Notes: generated by a model not told the origin, from the letters alone. A stretch of DNA of 64,000 nucleotides from an uncultured Clostridia bacterium (GCA_904501985.1 CAJGCT010000003.1:8124-72123), one strand, 5' to 3'; counted from the first letter of the stretch, positions 31,574 through 40,960 are shown. Numbers and translations: made by a program.

Positions 31574-33913
31574 TCAGTTGAACAAATCGTCAGCCTCGGA
31601 GGAGAGTACAGAGTGCTTAACTCTGTCGTCAACCTCGGAACGCTTTGCATCGTTGAAGCTGTCAAGAGTACCTACAAGGTATCCGGTGATGCGGCGGATA
31701 CGCTCGAATTTACCCTGTCCGTCATCCTCGGTGCGGTGGCAGTGAGGACATTCGTTGCCGATGATACCGGTGTAGCCGCATACGGGGTCGCGGTCAACAG
31801 GATGGTTGATTGAGCCGTAGCCTACGCCGGATTCCTTCATGCAGCGGATAACCTGCTCGAATGCATCAAGGTTTTCCATGGGATCGCCGTCAAGCTCAAC
31901 ATAGGTGATATGACCTGCGTTGGTAAGCTCGTGGTAAGGAGCTTCAAGCTTGATTTTTTCGTTTGCGGAGATAGGGTAGTGTACGGGAATGTGGAAGGAG
32001 TTGGTGTAGTAATCGCGGTCGGTAACGCCCTCGATAACACCGAATTTCTTCTTGTCTATACGGACGAATCTTCCGGAGAGACCCTCGGCAGGAGTACCGA
32101 TAACCGTGATGTTAAGACCGTACTTCTTGCTTGCCTCGTCGGCGCGCTTACGCATGAAACCGATGATTTCAAGACCGAGATTCTGGGCATCGGCAGATTC
32201 ACCGTGATGCTTGCCGGTAAGTGCTTTCAAGCACTCTGCAAGACCGATAAAGCCTACTGTAAGAGTACCGTGCTTCAGCACCTCGCCAACCTTGTCGTCA
32301 ACTCCCAGCTTGTCCGAGCCGAGCCAGATTCCCTGACCCATAAGGAACGGATAGTTGCGGACTGTCTTCTCGGACTGAATCTTGAAGCGGTCGAGAAGCT
32401 GATCGAATACAATGTTTATCTTTCTGTCAAGCTCGTCAAAGAACCAATCAATATTGCCCTTAGCGTTGATAGCGATACGAGGCAGGTTTACGGAAGTAAA
32501 GCTGAGGTTTCCTCTGCCGGTTACAACTTCGTTGTTCTTATCGTAATTGTTTGCCATTACGCGGGTACGGCATCCCATGTACGCAACCTCGGTTTCCGGC
32601 TTTCCGGGCTGATAGTAGCGAAGGTTGTAGGGAGCGTCGATGAACGAGAAGTTGGGGAACAGACGCTTTGCGGAAACCTTGCAGGCAAGCTTGAAGAGGT
32701 CGTAGTTGGGATCGCCGGGATTGTAGTTGATGCCTTCCTTGACCTTGAGTATCTGAATGGGGAATATGGGAGTCTCGCCGTTTCCAAGTCCTGCTTCGGT
32801 GGCAAGGAGGATAGATTTCATTACGAGTCTGCCCTCAGCAGAGGTGTCAAGACCGTAGTTAAGTGAGCTGAACGGAATCTGTGCACCGGCACGGGAGTGC
32901 ATGGTGTTAAGATTATGGATAAGAGCTTCCATTGCCTGATATGTAGCGCGCTCTGTCTCCGAAAGAGCATATTTGCGTGTGAATTCCACTATGCGAGCCA
33001 CTTTCTCCTCACCGTATTTTTCGGTGAGCGCGGCAGTGATCTCTGCAACAAATGCGGAGGTGTTAGCAAGTGTAGCTTCATTTTTGAGGGATTCAAGCAG
33101 TGCTCTTGCTGTATCCTCGGCATCCTCTATATTGCAGAGAAGCTCAAGTGCCTTGGCAAGATTCTTTCTGTAATGCTTTTTGTAGGTCTTCTTTACACCG
33201 GGAGCCATTCCGTATTCGAAATTGGGAATAGACTGACCGCCGTGCTGGTCATTCTGGTTTGACTGAATGGCGATGCAGGCAAGGGCGGAATAGCTTGCAA
33301 TATCGTTGGGAGCACGGAGAAAACCGTGGCCGGTGGAGAATCCCTTTTCAAAGAGCTTCAGAATGTCGATCTGACAGCAGGTGGTGGTCAGCGTCAGGAA
33401 GTCCATATCATGAATATGTATATCGCCCTCGTTGTGCGCTTTTGCGTGAACAGGGTCGAGAATGTACATCTCATAGAATTGCTTTGCGCCCTCGGAACCG
33501 TATTTGAGCATCGTGCCCATAGCTGTGTCGCCGTTGATATTTGCGTTCTCACGCTTTATGTCGGAATCCTTTGCAGCCTTGAAGGTGAGGTCCTCGTAGG
33601 TCTTCATAAGCTTGGTGTTCATCTCGCGAACACGGGTACGCTGAGCACGGTAAAGGATGTATTCCTTTGCGGTACGTGCGTGACCGTTGTTTACAAGCAC
33701 CTTTTCCACGGTATCCTGTATCTGCTCAACGGTAGGAGGACCGTTCTTGCCATATTCGGTTTCAAGCTGATCTGCTACCTTGTAAGCAAGCTCCATTGCA
33801 GTGTTGTAGTCATGTCCGCCGACAGCTTCTGCCGCCATAAATATGGCGTGTGCTATCTTCTCAATATTGAACGGTGCTTCACGGCCGTCACGCTTGATTA
33901 TTTTGGTTATCAT
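31574..33913 (-). CDS. nrdD: Anaerobic (class III) ribonucleoside-triphosphate reductase
   Basis: 779 residues. An N-terminal ATP-cone (KRDGREAPFNIEKIAHAI) regulates activity. The barrel contains ITTCCQIDILKLFEKGF-type and NHPVDRDPVCGY segments. The C-terminal metal site shows C712, C722 and C725, with Asp at the position of a possible fourth ligand. The glycyl-radical loop RITGYLVGT places the radical at about Gly744. It makes deoxynucleotides without oxygen and needs the activase NrdG, which is not in this window. Two NrdR boxes lie in its leader. Confidence 0.95.
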   Translation of the reverse strand: MITKIIKRDGREAPFNIEKIAHAIFMAAEAVGGHDYNTAMELAYKVADQLETEYGKNGPPTVEQIQDTVEKVLVNNGHARTAKEYILYRAQRTRVREMNTKLMKTYEDLTFKAAKDSDIKRENANINGDTAMGTMLKYGSEGAKQFYEMYILDPVHAKAHNEGDIHIHDMDFLTLTTTCCQIDILKLFEKGFSTGHGFLRAPNDIASYSALACIAIQSNQNDQHGGQSIPNFEYGMAPGVKKTYKKHYRKNLAKALELLCNIEDAEDTARALLESLKNEATLANTSAFVAEITAALTEKYGEEKVARIVEFTRKYALSETERATYQAMEALIHNLNTMHSRAGAQIPFSSLNYGLDTSAEGRLVMKSILLATEAGLGNGETPIFPIQILKVKEGINYNPGDPNYDLFKLACKVSAKRLFPNFSFIDAPYNLRYYQPGKPETEVAYMGCRTRVMANNYDKNNEVVTGRGNLSFTSVNLPRIAINAKGNIDWFFDELDRKINIVFDQLLDRFKIQSEKTVRNYPFLMGQGIWLGSDKLGVDDKVGEVLKHGTLTVGFIGLAECLKALTGKHHGESADAQNLGLEIIGFMRKRADEASKKYGLNITVIGTPAEGLSGRFVRIDKKKFGVIEGVTDRDYYTNSFHIPVHYPISANEKIKLEAPYHELTNAGHITYVELDGDPMENLDAFEQVIRCMKESGVGYGSINHPVDRDPVCGYTGIIGNECPHCHRTEDDGQGKFERIRRITGYLVGTLDSFNDAKRSEVDDRVKHSVLSSEADDLFN

Positions 33914-33990
33914 AGACTGTCTCCTTTGTTAAAATATGTATGTTAACTGCCCGTATATGTTGATTGGGCGAAAATCTGCAAAAGGTGCAA

Positions 33991-34041
33991 CACCACAAAA
34001 TATAGTATCTTAAGAAATCGGACACCACAAGATATAGTATT
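33991..34041 (-). promoter_or_regulatory. Tandem NrdR boxes upstream of nrdD
   Basis: Two near-identical 19-mers, acaccacaaaatatagtat (33991-34009) and acaccacaagatatagtat (34023-34041), differ at one base and start 32 bases apart. That is about three helical turns, the spacing NrdR uses. They resemble the NrdR consensus (ACA-CWATATWG-TGT type). They sit between the promoter and the start codon, so NrdR would block elongation or clearance. Confidence 0.85.
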
Positions 34042-34060
34042 GTCGACCGTGCAGTATCTA

Positions 34061-34089
34061 TTATATAGCATCCCGCGAAAAAAGTCAAT
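34061..34089 (-). promoter_or_regulatory. Promoter of nrdD
   Basis: On the minus strand TTGACT (34084-34089), 17 bases, TATAAT (34061-34066). Confidence 0.8.
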
Positions 34090-34185
34090 TGGTAATTTCA
34101 CCGATAATTTGGGACGTTTTTTGGTGAATGTAATGGGGTGACGAAATTTATGCTGAATATGTCATATAACTATGGTCATAATGCA

Positions 34186-34223
34186 AAAAAGGCATTCTCA
34201 CTAAAACGTAAAAATGCCTTTTT
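34186..34223 (-). terminator. Terminator of the TIM-barrel gene
   Basis: An 11-bp stem AAAAAGGCATT / AATGCCTTTTT, just past the stop codon of the minus-strand gene. Confidence 0.85.
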
Positions 34224-34236
34224 ATTACAGGGAAAT

Positions 34237-35031
34237 TTATCCTATTATTTTAGAGAGCTTCAAACCGGATTCGGTAATTTCATGAGGGTCAATAAAGTTT
34301 TGACGGTACACCTCTATAATATACTTCCCGGTGTATCCCGATTTTTCAAGTCGTGCTATTACACCGTCCACATCAAGCCTGCCCATATATGGCAAGCGGC
34401 ATTCGCCATCCAGCCAATCGTTAATGTGCACATGAACGATATCGTTTCCCATGGCGTCAAGCATTTTGTGAGGGTCATACCCTGCACGGACAGTCTGCTT
34501 TAAGTCAAATACAAATTTGATATTACCCTCACCGAATCTGTCGTGTATCTCTTTCATAAAATCAGGGTTTCCTGCTTTGGCGGTAGACACATTTTCGTGA
34601 ATGAGCGTTATACCTTGCTCCTTTGCGGCTTCCATAAGCATTGAAAGCACCTCACAGTAGTTGTCCATGCCGAAAAAGGGTGCTTTCAGGGAATCGCCGT
34701 GAAAAACGAAATAGTCCGCACCGAGATAGCTTGCCGCTTCGAAGTATTTTTTGTAAAAATAATCTATGGAGTCCCTGGCACGCTTTTTGTATGCCGAGAA
34801 AAAGTACATATATTCAAATCCTGATGTAAAGGGGTGGATTGACGTTATCTTAACCCCGTTTTCGTCGCACACATCGGCAATTTTTTTAAGATACGGTGTT
34901 TCAAGCTCCGAAAAGCTGTTCATGAATATCTCAATATTCCGAAAACCGAGGGAGATGCATTTTTTTATGGAGTCAAGCGTTTCCTCAGGATAGAAACAGG
35001 CACTTGATACTCCGATTCGTGAATTTTCCGT
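34237..35031 (-). CDS. Sugar isomerase/epimerase-like TIM barrel (AP endonuclease 2 family)
   Basis: About 264 residues if read from an ACG at 35029-35031. The first ATG in frame (34923) would cut off the first beta-alpha unit. The codons before it clearly encode family sequence (RIGVSSACFYPEETLDSI, then GFRNIEIF). AAGGAG stands exactly 7 bases before the ACG and no ATG, GTG or TTG occurs there, so the start is either a rare ACG or a mutated ATG. Metal-binding candidates are H in FVFHGDS, E in LIHENVS, D in VFDLKQT and H in HVHINDW. The family isomerises or epimerises sugars; the substrate is unknown. Confidence 0.75.
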   Translation of the reverse strand, partial: TENSRIGVSSACFYPEETLDSIKKCISLGFRNIEIFMNSFSELETPYLKKIADVCDENGVKITSIHPFTSGFEYMYFFSAYKKRARDSIDYFYKKYFEAASYLGADYFVFHGDSLKAPFFGMDNYCEVLSMLMEAAKEQGITLIHENVSTAKAGNPDFMKEIHDRFGEGNIKFVFDLKQTVRAGYDPHKMLDAMGNDIVHVHINDWLDGECRLPYMGRLDVDGVIARLEKSGYTGKYIIEVYRQNFIDPHEITESGLKLSKIIG

Positions 35032-35168
35032 AACGATTCTCCTTAATGTTATTGTTTAGTTTTCACAATTGTGTGAGATTAAAGGCGGCGCTTCCATAAT
35101 CCGATTGATGATTTTTTCTTTTATTTATGTTACAATAAATATAGAAAAAACTGAAAGGAAACGGAAAA

Positions 35169-35414
35169 GTGAAAAAACGAAGAAACAAATCAAAACTTCG
35201 CCTTACGCCGACGGCACAGCGGCTTTTAATATGCTTGCTTGCCCCTATCGCGGCGACGGCACTGTATACGGCATTTTGCAGAGCATCCCTTGATACATAC
35301 GATGCTGCCAGACTCTATGGGATGCTTGGCTCCGAGATGGAGCACATACTTATGTCACTGCTGCTTGCGGTGGGTGGTGCGTTGGCACTTGATATTACGC
35401 TGAAGCGCGGTTAA
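35169..35414 (+). CDS. Small two-helix membrane protein of unknown function
   Basis: 81 residues starting at a GTG with GAAAGGAAA upstream. It has a very basic N-terminus (KKRRNKSKLRL), two hydrophobic stretches (LLICLLAPIAATALYTAF, ILMSLLLAVGGALALDI) and a basic end, so it is a plausible two-pass inner-membrane protein. No family is recognised. Its stop overlaps the end of the convergent helicase gene by 4 bases. Confidence 0.6.
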   Translation: MKKRRNKSKLRLTPTAQRLLICLLAPIAATALYTAFCRASLDTYDAARLYGMLGSEMEHILMSLLLAVGGALALDITLKRG

Positions 35415-37669
35415 TCTGTATATTCCGACAGTATCTGCGGAAGCCGCAACTTTATCTCATCCAAACGGAGCTTGTCTGCGGCGTACTGACGCCGGAGCAG
35501 CTCTGCCGGAATGAAATCGTCGTATTTTTCAAATACGGGCATTTCGTTCGCGTTTACAAGCTTCGATTTGTCGATTCCCTCGCGGTCGATAATGTCGCAA
35601 AGTCCCTTTATAAGACCGTAGTCACTACCGGATTCCATTTTGAACATCATGAAATAGCAGCCCTCAAACTCAAGGTTTGTTATCTTGAAGCGTGCCGCAT
35701 TCTGCATGATGAATTTGCGAAGCGTTCTGAAAGAGCGTGTGCCGAGCCATGGGAACAGACACCATGTATATCCCCCAAGGGGAACAAGAGAATGAGAGAG
35801 CATTCCCGTGTTTCGGGCGAGGTTTCGCACGATTTCAAGGCGGTGTACGGCGTTTGGCTTAAGATACGGGTAGACGGTGTCCTCGAAGAGTATGCGGCGC
35901 ATACGCTCAAGTATCTTTGTGTGTATCTCGCCAAAGTCCCCCGGCCAGGAGACCTCCATTTTGCCCTTTACCGCTTTTACATAAATGAGCTTTCTCGGAA
36001 TATCAAGCTCCTCAACCTCCCACACCCGGCCTGCAAGGGCAAATCTGTCACCCACAGGCGGCGGAGTTGTGATAGTTCCTATCTCATCTGACTCGCACCT
36101 CACAGTATAATCCTCGCTGTCCTTGAAGACGGCATAGAATTTAAAGCTGTTTATAAGACGCTCGCCTTTAAGACCTACTATAAGCCCCTTTTCCTCGGTA
36201 AGCTCCAGAAAATCGTTTTGAAGCATACTCATAAGCAGTGTGCGGTAGTCGTCTTTGCTTATATTCTTGAAGGCAGGAAGCGAGAGAATGCGCTCTGCAA
36301 GTTTTTTGGGTGTAAGCTCACCGGAAGAAGCAAGAACCGACAGCGTCTGCTGAAACGCAAGGCTGAACGGCAGTTTTTTTGTGTATGGAGGTTCGATGAA
36401 TTTTTCTTCAATATATAGCTGAACTATGGCTATTGCCCGAAGAAAGCTCCACGGGATGAGCTGTGGTAGAGGCGCATTTGGCAGTGGATTCTCCTCACGG
36501 AATACCATCATCATTTCCGGCGGTGTGTCACGTCTGCCTGAGCGACCGAGACGTTGGAGAAAGCTTGAAACGGAGTTTGGAGCATCATTTTGTATGATAC
36601 GCTCAAGCTTACCGATATCAATGCCAAGCTCCATTGTTACCGTAGCGCAGGTAACGCATTTTTCCTCGCTGTTTTTCATCTTTGATTCGGCTTCCTCTCG
36701 TATGGAAGCGGAAAGATTGCCGTGGTGTATGAGGAAATTGTCCCGTTCATGGCGGTTGTCGGCGATTTGACGCATGGTTGCCGTAACATATTCCGTCTCC
36801 TCACGGGAGTTTGAGAAAATTATTGCTTTTTTGTTTTTTGCACAGTCGTAAATATACTCATATCCGGGGTCTATTTCAACTTTGCCGCGCGATGGCATTT
36901 CAGATACAGATGTGTCCGAATCCACCGACGGTGTATCGCGGCTTTGGTCGAGATTATCGCCCTGGATGAAGAAATGCTCCATGCCCAGCCGCCATTTTGT
37001 CTTGCCCTCAATTATTTCAGGTACGACAGTTTCCACATCCGTGCCGCCCCCAAGCCATTCTGCGGCAAGGGATGCATCACCCACGGTGGCGGAAAGTCCT
37101 ATGCGGCGCGGCGTGTGTCCGATAAGTCTCGCCATACGCACTAACTGACATATTATCTGATTTCCACGGTCCGTGCCTGTCAGGGTGTGTATCTCGTCAA
37201 TTACCACATACCGCAGATCGCCAAAAAGCCGCACTATATCATTTGAGCGGTTCATGAGCATACTTTCAAGGGATTCGGGTGTTATCTGCAGGATTCCCTG
37301 CGGATTTTTTAGAAGCTTTGCCTTGTGTGACTGTGCCACATCGCCGTGCCAATGGAATACGGGGATTCCGGTCATATCGAGAAGCTCATCAAGGCGTGAA
37401 AATTGGTCGTTTATAAGGCTTTTGAGAGGTGCGATGTAAAGTGCACCGATACTGCTTGGCGGAGCTTCGTACATATCTGAAATTATAGGGAAGAATGCCG
37501 CTTCTGTTTTACCTGAGGCGGTGGAGGACGTGATGAGCAGGTTTTTGTCCGTTTCAAACAGCACCCTGGCCGCCGCAAGCTGAACTGCTCTCAGCTCCTG
37601 CCATCCGTTTCGGTATATGAAATCCTGAATGAACGGCGAAAATCGGTAGAAAATTTCGTTGTCTGTCAT
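35411..37669 (-). CDS. Lhr/BrxHI-like SF2 helicase
   Basis: 752 residues from the ATG at 37669 (GGAG upstream; ATG at 37681 is an alternative). Helicase motifs: QLAAARV (Q-motif region), Walker A TASGKT (~50-55), motif II DEIH (~158-161), motif III LSATVG, IFSNSREET, and motif VI QRLGRSGRR. A long C-terminal domain (~480-752) as in Lhr-type enzymes follows. It is the last gene of a three-gene operon with a DUF2791 ATPase (13-bp gap) and a TerB-domain protein. A helicase plus DUF2791 ATPase pair is known as BrxHI-BrxD in type 2 BREX, but no pglX, pglZ or pglW is present here. Confidence 0.9.
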   Translation of the reverse strand: MTDNEIFYRFSPFIQDFIYRNGWQELRAVQLAAARVLFETDKNLLITSSTASGKTEAAFFPIISDMYEAPPSSIGALYIAPLKSLINDQFSRLDELLDMTGIPVFHWHGDVAQSHKAKLLKNPQGILQITPESLESMLMNRSNDIVRLFGDLRYVVIDEIHTLTGTDRGNQIICQLVRMARLIGHTPRRIGLSATVGDASLAAEWLGGGTDVETVVPEIIEGKTKWRLGMEHFFIQGDNLDQSRDTPSVDSDTSVSEMPSRGKVEIDPGYEYIYDCAKNKKAIIFSNSREETEYVTATMRQIADNRHERDNFLIHHGNLSASIREEAESKMKNSEEKCVTCATVTMELGIDIGKLERIIQNDAPNSVSSFLQRLGRSGRRDTPPEMMMVFREENPLPNAPLPQLIPWSFLRAIAIVQLYIEEKFIEPPYTKKLPFSLAFQQTLSVLASSGELTPKKLAERILSLPAFKNISKDDYRTLLMSMLQNDFLELTEEKGLIVGLKGERLINSFKFYAVFKDSEDYTVRCESDEIGTITTPPPVGDRFALAGRVWEVEELDIPRKLIYVKAVKGKMEVSWPGDFGEIHTKILERMRRILFEDTVYPYLKPNAVHRLEIVRNLARNTGMLSHSLVPLGGYTWCLFPWLGTRSFRTLRKFIMQNAARFKITNLEFEGCYFMMFKMESGSDYGLIKGLCDIIDREGIDKSKLVNANEMPVFEKYDDFIPAELLRRQYAADKLRLDEIKLRLPQILSEYTD

Positions 37670-37684
37670 ATCGGTCTCCATGCC

Positions 37685-39052
37685 TTACAGTTCAATATCC
37701 GCCGCAGAGAAGTCCGTTATTATCTGCGGTCTGTCCTGTGTGTCGATAAGGTCGTTCTCGTCATCCTCGCCGTGGGACAGCGCAATTGTGCCGCTTCCCA
37801 CTACATCTAAAAAGGTTGTGTCGGGATTCTGAAGAAGAATGTTCAAAACCGTGATATAGTCTCTGATTATTTCGCGCGGGGTTATCATAGTGTCAGCGCC
37901 TGCACGTTCAAGACATATCTTCAAAAATGTCAGCATATCCTCGTTTGTAACACGCGGCTCCCATGAATAGTTCTGGGCATGAAGTCCTGTTATACGCGCG
38001 ACGAGAGCGTAAAGCTCATCATCCGAAAGCCTGCGCAGACGGATGACAGGACCGATAAGGTTTTTGAAGCCGTCCTTCTGAAACTGTCCGTCGGAGAGCC
38101 TGCTTCGAAGAGCCTCGTAGGAAAAGAGACCGCGTCTGGTGTCTTCAAGAAACTGCGGTGTGCCGCCGAAGATGAGAGCCAAGCCCTCGGCTTTGCCTTG
38201 AAGGGTATCATTAAACATGGACAACAGCTTTTCATAGTTATTCTCGCGTGAAATGCGGTTGGCTATCTTATAAAGATTTACGCACTCATCAATGAAAACC
38301 ACAAAGCCGCGGTAGCCTATCTTTCTGAAAAATACCGCAAGCAGTTTTATATACTCGTACCAATTATCGTCGTCGATTATTCCGCCAACGGAAATCCCCA
38401 TGGCATTTCTTGCCTCGGTTTTGGTGGAATATTCGCCTCTGAGCCAACGGATGCAGGCGGATTTTTTATCCTCGTCTCCATCCATATATGCCTTATAATA
38501 TGTGGTAAGAACCGTGGCAAAATCAAAGCCGCCGATCTGAGCTTCAAGCTCGCGGGTCTGTGAGTATATACGCGAGGTAAGCTCACGCATAAAGGTGTCC
38601 GAGCCGATGGCGTGACCCTCGGCGGCGACTGAGGACTGAAGATCGGAGAGCCATTTGCCGATTATCTGCATGAGCGCACCGCCGTCAGGCGAGGATTTTG
38701 ATGCCAGATTCCGTATAAGCTCGCGGTAGGTGGCAACTCCCGTTCCCTTAGCACCGCAGATTCGCCTCTCGGGAGAGAGGTCGGCATCGGCGGTTATAAA
38801 TCCGCGCTCCAGCGAAAATCCGCGAACAAGCTGAATAAGGAAGCTCTTTCCGCTTCCGTATTTTCCTATAACAAAGCGCATGGATGCGCCGCCGTCGTTG
38901 ACAGCTTCAAGGTCAGAAAGAAGTGCCTCTATCTCCTCGTTTCGTCCGATTGCAATGTACGGAGCACCCATACGCGGGACAACTCCTGCGGCGACTGAGG
39001 ACAGAAGACCTGTGAGTATTCTTTTGGGTATCTTTCTTGCTATTTCAGCCAT
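37685..39052 (-). CDS. BrxD-like (DUF2791) P-loop ATPase
   Basis: 455 residues. Walker A GKYGSGKS (63-70), Walker B VVFIDE (~251-256) and the segment FGGTPQFLEDTRRGLFSYEA are hallmarks of the DUF2791/BREX ATP-binding family. The C-terminal part has LRRLSDDELYALVARI and ITPREIIRDYI, typical of the same family. The start overlaps the TerB-protein stop by 13 bases, indicating coupled translation. It is expected to be a AAA+-like motor or regulator that works with the helicase. The context is compatible with antiphage defence or DNA stress response; neither is proven. Confidence 0.88.
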   Translation of the reverse strand: MAEIARKIPKRILTGLLSSVAAGVVPRMGAPYIAIGRNEEIEALLSDLEAVNDGGASMRFVIGKYGSGKSFLIQLVRGFSLERGFITADADLSPERRICGAKGTGVATYRELIRNLASKSSPDGGALMQIIGKWLSDLQSSVAAEGHAIGSDTFMRELTSRIYSQTRELEAQIGGFDFATVLTTYYKAYMDGDEDKKSACIRWLRGEYSTKTEARNAMGISVGGIIDDDNWYEYIKLLAVFFRKIGYRGFVVFIDECVNLYKIANRISRENNYEKLLSMFNDTLQGKAEGLALIFGGTPQFLEDTRRGLFSYEALRSRLSDGQFQKDGFKNLIGPVIRLRRLSDDELYALVARITGLHAQNYSWEPRVTNEDMLTFLKICLERAGADTMITPREIIRDYITVLNILLQNPDTTFLDVVGSGTIALSHGEDDENDLIDTQDRPQIITDFSAADIEL

Positions 39053-40770
39053 TTTCTTATATCTCCTTCATAATCGGAAATAAGCCTGTACCCGTCGCCG
39101 TCAGATTCAATAACGCTGTCGCCTATAATATCAAAGGCGAGCTCGTTTATCTTGTCGGCGAGGGCATCCGGAAGTATGCCAAGCTGTGCAGACACATCGC
39201 TAAGAGCGTTGCTCTTGCCGTCACACAGTAAAGAGAGCACTTTTTTTGACGGCTCGTCAACAGCACCCATAAACGTCGCAAACTCATCCTCGCCGTCCGC
39301 AGATGTGGGAGAGGTGTCGGGTGAATAAGAGAAATCATCATCAGCCGCACTTGGTATGGGCACGTTTTCGGTGATTTTTTCATCCTCGTCCGCTTCCTCA
39401 AAGGCTGCGGTGAGTATATCGGTGGTGTTCCACGATTTTTTCTCTATTTCAAGGGCGTTTTCGAGGGATAGCGATGTGGTGACAGGCTCGTAGAGCTTGT
39501 CATAGGCATTTTTAATGGAATCAGCCTCGGCGTTGTCGGAATTACGCTTCTTTTTCGGTACGGGCAGGTATTTGTCGAAGTATTCGTCAATGCAAGCCTT
39601 AAGCTTGTCTGTGAGCGATTCAACTTTCAGCCTGGATTTGATTCCAAGTGCCATTCGTATGCGATTTTCGCTGTATTTGATGATATCGGTCACAGCAAAT
39701 CTGAACTTCGGCGAGCGGGTATATGATATATATTCCACAGCGATTGAACGCTTCATATTGTATACGCACAGTGCGCCGTCGTATGCGGTGCGCTCCATAC
39801 GGAATTCTTTTGCAAGAGTGTTGTCCTTTTCTGACAGTATTTCGCGGTACGCTTTCTCAAATGCGGCTTTTATATGCTTTGCAAAGAGAGCCACATTTTC
39901 AGCTGTAACATATCGGCTTTTGCGCCAATCGTATGTTGAAGAATATGAAAGAAGTCCTGCGGCAGTGCTTCCGTTTTCTTCGTCAATGTAAAATTCCTTG
40001 AAATTCGCTGCCGCCACAACATCACCAAGGATAGGCTCAAGCTCTTTTGTGGGACAGGGAAGAGCATGGACAAGGCAGTAATCGCACAGCCAATCGCACA
40101 TATAGCTGTCAAGCCTGCGGTGCTCGGTGCGGTAATTAAGCCATATGGCGCAGAGCAGTGAAAGCCCGTCGGTGGGCGTTATAAGATCGGGGGCGTTTAT
40201 TATTTCATAAATATAGAGAAGTATATAGCAAAAATCGGTTTTCAGATATACGCCGCGGCGGACATTGTCACGCCACCAGAGATACCATTTTAACTGCGCG
40301 TATTTAAGCTGTGAATACTGCGGAACATATGAAAAGAAAGAAACATGATCGCATGGGGTGGATGTGCGCGACCAAAGACGCTTTACATCTGTACTGAAAT
40401 TTTCGTAAAAGTTGAATCGCGAATTCCATGCCGACACTTCTACGCGTCGTATAAGTCCGCCTTTCGGCTCGTATATGAGATATGGGTCAAGAGGCTTCGA
40501 GCGGTATTCCTGCGCTCTTGTTTTCATGGAAAGCTCATTCAGCTTTCGTGCGGTATCGGCAGATGAGTGCTCACGGTGATATTCCGAGTCGTTTTTTGGA
40601 GGTATAGCCGAGCTTTTATCGGGGGTGATATCATCGGAGCCTACGGACAATTCCACTGTGTCGGTGTTTGAACGGCGAGCGGTTGGCACAACGGGACGTT
40701 TTTTCGGCAAAAGGGACTCAAGGTCCCAAAAATTGTCAATGTCACTTAGGTTTTTAGGCTTATCGCTCAT
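39040..40770 (-). CDS. TerB-N / TerB-C domain protein
   Basis: 576 residues from the ATG at 40770 (GGGGGTGAG just upstream). Residues 1 to ~85 are polar and low in order. A TerB-N-like domain covers about 95-290 (SQLKYAQLKWYLWWRDNVRRGVYLKTDFCYILLYIYEIIN, pattern Y..W-R-R.G.Y..T..SYI-LYIYE-IN). An acidic linker follows (about 440-510, EADEDEK, SYSPDTSPTSADGEDEFA). The last ~60 residues look like a winged helix or TerB-C end (LSLLCDGKSNALSDVSAQLGILPDALADKINELAFDIIGDSV). It is the first gene of the three-gene operon and may sense or scaffold at the membrane or on DNA. Tellurite genes are absent. Confidence 0.8.
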   Translation of the reverse strand: MSDKPKNLSDIDNFWDLESLLPKKRPVVPTARRSNTDTVELSVGSDDITPDKSSAIPPKNDSEYHREHSSADTARKLNELSMKTRAQEYRSKPLDPYLIYEPKGGLIRRVEVSAWNSRFNFYENFSTDVKRLWSRTSTPCDHVSFFSYVPQYSQLKYAQLKWYLWWRDNVRRGVYLKTDFCYILLYIYEIINAPDLITPTDGLSLLCAIWLNYRTEHRRLDSYMCDWLCDYCLVHALPCPTKELEPILGDVVAAANFKEFYIDEENGSTAAGLLSYSSTYDWRKSRYVTAENVALFAKHIKAAFEKAYREILSEKDNTLAKEFRMERTAYDGALCVYNMKRSIAVEYISYTRSPKFRFAVTDIIKYSENRIRMALGIKSRLKVESLTDKLKACIDEYFDKYLPVPKKKRNSDNAEADSIKNAYDKLYEPVTTSLSLENALEIEKKSWNTTDILTAAFEEADEDEKITENVPIPSAADDDFSYSPDTSPTSADGEDEFATFMGAVDEPSKKVLSLLCDGKSNALSDVSAQLGILPDALADKINELAFDIIGDSVIESDGDGYRLISDYEGDIRKWLK

Positions 40771-40808
40771 ACTCTCACCCCCGATCATAGCATTTTGGTT
40801 ATTATATT

Positions 40809-40837
40809 ATTTTAACATATAATTGCCACAATGTCAA
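40809..40837 (-). promoter_or_regulatory. Promoter of the TerB/ATPase/helicase operon
   Basis: On the minus strand TTGACA (40832-40837), 17 bases, TAAAAT (40809-40814). Confidence 0.75.
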
Positions 40838-40921
40838 TTATATTATCGCGAACTTGCGGAGATTTTGCGGTGATTTGTTCATTTCGTGGAATGGAGCGTT
40901 ATTCTGTATGCGTACAACGAC

Positions 40922-40957
40922 AAAAAATCCGCATTCTTGCGAATGCGGATTTTTTTG
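40922..40957 (-). terminator. Bidirectional terminator after the specificity-subunit gene
   Basis: A 15-bp stem (40922-40936 with 40941-40955), TTGC loop, T runs on both strands. It insulates the restriction-modification island from the TerB operon. Confidence 0.9.
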
Positions 40958-40960
40958 TGT

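Noticed and set aside
31910..32866. A 318-residue frame antisense to nrdD
   Set aside because: The translation reads as low-quality shadow sequence; nrdD on the other strand is unambiguous.
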